A stretch of 64,000 bases of DNA from Azorinus chamasolen (lineage: Eukaryota; Mollusca; Bivalvia; Cardiida; Solecurtidae), in the NCBI GenBank assembly GCA_963576725.1, contig OY755241.1, forward strand, positions 72,053,041-72,117,040. Reading direction: 5' to 3'. The translations under genes and the position numbers were made by a program. The notes beneath the pieces are model-generated. The model saw only the letters and a program-made list of their open reading frames with translations, was not told where the DNA came from and made no database searches. The first letter of the stretch is position 1. The number at the start of each line of letters is the position of its first letter. This document shows positions 61,060 through 64,000 of this stretch, piece after piece.

Positions 61060-61291
61060 ATAGCGTTAAGCTTAAATAAAGAACAGGGTAGTCCTAGATC
61101 AAGCAACTCCTATCAGAGCTGTCTGACTGATGTATGTTCTGTTTGATTATGAAATAATAAAGATCGGATTCAACATTTTCTGCTATGACCAAATATCTGT
61201 TGTTCATAATTATGCCATTATAAAAGGACTCACCTAATTAATATTCATGATGTTATTGTTTCTGGTACGAATATTCATGATATAAAGACTT
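61060..61291 (-). mobile_element. Family C MITE, decayed ends
   Basis: Core 'gatcaagcaactcctatcag' with 'agctgtctgactgatgtatg', and flanks 'ttaatattcatgatgttatt' and 'ggtacgaatattcatga'. The terminal GGGTTAA has become 'aagacttaaag'. Confidence 0.7.
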
Positions 61292-61294
61292 AAA

Positions 61295-61651
61295 GACTCC
61301 CATGCTAATACAAGCCAGACTCCCATGCTAATACAAGCCAATACAAGCCAGACTCCCATGCTAATACAAGCCAGACTCCCATGTTAATACAAGCCAGACT
61401 CCCATGCTAATACAAGCCAGACTCCCATGCTAATACAAGCCATACTCCCATGCTAATACAAGCCAGACACCCATGCTAATACAAGCCAGACTCCCATGCT
61501 AATACAAGCCAGACTCCCATGCTAATACAAGCCAGACTCCCATGCTAATACAAGCCAGACCCCATGCTAATACAAGCCAGACTCCCATGCTAATACAAGC
61601 CAGACTCCCATGCTAATACAAGCCAGACTCCCATGCTAATACAAGCCAGAC
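61295..61651 (+). repeat. 23-bp minisatellite, about 15 copies
   Basis: GACTCCCATGCTAATACAAG plus 'cca' repeats from 61295 to 61651, almost without change. One unit has an extra 'atacaagcca' and one lacks a base. A related hexamer phrase 'gactcccatg' also occurs at 63698. Confidence 0.97.
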
Positions 61652-61696
61652 ATTATTCATTTATTTATAATTGTCATAAAAATTAATATCATCATT

Positions 61697-63425
61697 TTTG
61701 GCCTGGGTTGGCTTGCCAAGCCGAAGGCCATAGTGGTCATACCATAATTTCAACCCCTACCTAAAAATTTCCGAAGAAAACCGAGTAAAAGTGCGATTTA
61801 CCGCTTGCACAAAATGCCAATACGTTTAAGCAAATAGATCGGTGAAGTTCCATTTTGTTTGGGCTTCAACATTTAAAGTTTGTTAACATTTACTAATAAA
61901 ACTTGGTAAAAATGCGATTCTAAGAGTGAAAAAACAATTAGTGGGAGTTTGGCATATATTTGCATTATTTCATACCTACAGATTTCTACGCACAGCATAG
62001 TGCACATATATAATGCGAAATTGTACGGAAATGTCCGATTACTTACGGAAAAGCTTGGTTGAATTGAACGGAAATGTATGGAGAGCAATACATTCATTCA
62101 TTCTATTCATTCCATCTATAGATATTGTTGAGTACATTTGTGGCCCTGTTGGGTACATTTAACTCATTCCCCTAGACTATTTTTAGAGCCAACCTCTGTC
62201 AAGAAAACCTGTAGTATATCGCTAGGTAAGCGATTTGATGTATCTCTGTATATACAGGATTATCTCCCTTTTTGACTGTTAGTAATAATTCGTTGTGTAT
62301 CAAAGTTATTTCACTTCTAAACTTCATTTTGTTTATTTAATACCTTATGAAAATAAGTACTTTGTATATTTTCAAATGTGTGAGGTGGTTGGTCAATCGA
62401 AATAATTAATATGAATAAAAACTGTTAATATGCTAATTTGCAGAAATTACTCAGATTAATGGAAACAGGATTTTTTTGACTGTAATAATTCGTTGTGTAT
62501 CAAAGTTATTTCACTTTTAAACTTCATTTTGTTTGTTTATACCTTATAAAATTAGTCCTTTGTATATATTCGAATGTGTGAAGCGGTTGGTCAATCAAAA
62601 TAGTTAATATGAATAAAAAACTGTTAATATGCTAATTTACTGAACTTACTCAGATTAATGAAAACTGTATACAAAGGCTTAGACTGGACAAGCATCAATG
62701 ATCACTGCTGGTTATTTTGAGGTATGAAGCTGTCTTGTAAGTAGGGCATCGCAAAGCATCCTGACAACATTTTTGAATTAATCTATTGAAAATGAGTAGC
62801 AGCTATTGAAAAGCAGAATTTTAGAATTGTTCAAAAACGCGCCAGTAGGAGAGAATTAGTTAATTAAACCAAAGGAACTGCACAACAAGTGTACATATGT
62901 TAGAACGCCCGTCTGTCCGTCCGTCAGTCTGATTTTACTTTGTCCACGCGGTTTCATCGAAACTTTATAGGATTAATCAGCACCATGCCTAGTTGTGCAT
63001 ATCTTATTCGTGTCCCAGTTTCATTTTTTACATGAACAATGTTGTCCGCGCTGTTTCTGGAAAACGTTTGGTCATATTTACATGAAACTTCAAGATATTG
63101 ATTAGCACCATGCCTAGTTGTGCATATCGTTTTCCTGTCCCGGCTCGATGATTTTCTGCAGAGTTATGGGACTTTGATTTTTTTACATGGAACATTTTGT
63201 CTCTGCGGTTTCTCCAAACTCTTTGGTAGGATTTTCCTGAAACTTCATAGGATTGATCAGTGCCATGCCTAGTTGTGTATATATTATTCCTGTTCCGGTT
63301 TAATGATATTCTGCAGAGTTATTGGACTTTGTATTGTTTACATGGAAAATCAAACCCCAAAACTTCTTGAACACACGATCAACCCTTCTTATGCCCAGGC
63401 CTACAGCGCCTGTGGCGCTTTGATT
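61697..63425 (-). repeat. Dispersed repeat, copy 2 (inverted relative to 14420-15785)
   Basis: Runs from 'ggcctgggttggcttgccaa' (61700) to 'cttatgcccaggcctacagc' (63389), in reverse order to copy 1. It is longer because 'taataattcgttgtgtatca' and the following roughly 200 bases are present twice (62282 and 62482), and because the 'ctgcagagttat' unit occurs three times (62940-63350). The 74-codon minus ORF is disrupted in copy 1. Confidence 0.85.
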
Positions 63426-63469
63426 ATCATTGATAATTATCACATCATTTTACTCTTTACACCTTTAAA

Positions 63470-63615
63470 ACAGTAGATTCAGATCAGAAGGCTCCAATAG
63501 GAGCCATCTGATCACGGTCTGCTCTGTTTGCTTATATAATAATATATATAAATATTGATTTTATGGTGCCTGCGAGACCAAAACTCCAAAATTTCATCTA
63601 AATGAATATTCATAA
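63470..63615 (-). mobile_element. Family C MITE, left end lost
   Basis: Core 'gatcagaaggctccaatagg' with 'agccatctgatcacggtctg', right flank 'aatgaatattcataagataa'. Confidence 0.7.
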
Positions 63616-63631
63616 GATAAGGGGGCGAGGG

Positions 63632-63722
63632 GGTCCTGTACCACCTCATGGGAGTCTATATATACTACACTTCACATTACCATATAGTACATAATAGACT
63701 CCCATGAAGCGGTACAGACCGC
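63632..63722. repeat. Hairpin with 'gactcccatg' arms
   Basis: 'gtcctgtaccacctcatggg' and 'agtctat' at the left pair with 'atagactcccatgaagcggt' and 'acag' at the right, around a 40-base AT-rich loop. No element ends recognised. Confidence 0.65.
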
Positions 63723-63775
63723 TGTGGTTTCAAGATGTTAGATGATTTGGATCATTTTAATTTCATATTTAACCC

Positions 63776-64000
63776 TTAACCCTTTCCCTGTTCTATGTTT
63801 ATTTCAAATTTCGATACCTAATGAATATTCATTAACAAAATAGTTATAAAGTAATATGCAAGGCGGAACATTGTAGACATTTTAGAAAGCAAAGAAACAG
63901 ATCTATCAAATTATGTTAGCAAACAGTAAACCCTGATCAGACGGCTCCTCCAGGAGCCATCTGATCTGGGTCTACCCTGTTTGCAAATGCGTGAAAACAC
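63776..64000 (-). mobile_element. Family A MITE, cut by the window end
   Basis: TTAACCCTTTCCCTGTTCTA at the left. Core GACGGCTCCTCCAGGAGCC with 'atctgatctgggtctaccct'. The right flank 'aatgcgtgaaaacac' is interrupted only by the end of the sequence. Confidence 0.9.

Overview
The window looks like accessory, intergenic to intronic DNA from an animal nuclear genome, most likely a bivalve mollusc. This is inferred from its AT-rich base composition, GT-AG splice sites, tRNA-derived SINE heads, LINE-type 3' tails, and dispersed repeats of a style I associate with bivalves: blocks rich in 'TGACCTTGACC' or 'CTGCAGAAAATCAT', poly-C tracts, and purine microsatellites followed by a terminal hairpin. 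I cannot name the species. Nothing is bacterial or organellar: there are no operons, ribosome binding sites or long intact ORFs. Almost every short ORF in the window lies inside a repeat.

The only convincing protein-coding signal is on the minus strand, in widely spaced exons: A (60008-60113), B (52402-53150) and C (48991-49082). Exons A and B are phase-compatible. Together they encode a compact N-terminal region followed by a proline-rich, acidic tail with a bipartite nuclear localisation signal. I do not recognise the family. Exon C is open in one frame only but is out of phase with B, so a further exon is probably missing. Downstream there are weaker exon-like modules: three copies of a 42-44 base module (39606-39649, 35102-35143, 33700-33741) and a possible terminal exon near 28532-28595 with AATAAA signals about 300 bases beyond it.

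Most of the rest is non-autonomous transposon sequence. Five families of about 165-260 bp (called A, B, C, D and F here) start with TTAACCC and end with GGGTTAA, and carry a central palindrome typified by GCAAACAGAGCAGACCC. A sixth family (E) has CAGTAAAACC ends, TA flanks and a long near-perfect internal hairpin. Several elements share the layout: diverged 140-190 bp tandem repeats, then an ACGG/ACAG microsatellite, then a terminal hairpin. Further items are a 3.5 kb inverted-repeat element (17648-21105), two inverted copies of a 1.4-1.7 kb dispersed repeat (14420-15785 and 61697-63425), at least three SINE copies, LINE tails and a 419-bp TIR element (59324-59742). Many elements are nested in one another.

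Tandem arrays are also frequent: 86 bp (1010-1585), about 610 bp (1899-3730), 64 bp (8254-8580), 46 bp (10081-10494), 51/54 bp (27826-28043), 64 bp (28964-29219), 36-37 bp (32439-32656), a compound 67/26/40 bp satellite present twice (43812-45400 and 46181-47340), 41 bp (49610-50290) and 23 bp (61295-61651). Several of these visibly arose from pieces of the interspersed elements. A colinear segmental duplication (33061-37400 versus 38519-40640) carries the exon-like modules. No transposase, reverse transcriptase or helicase gene is visible.
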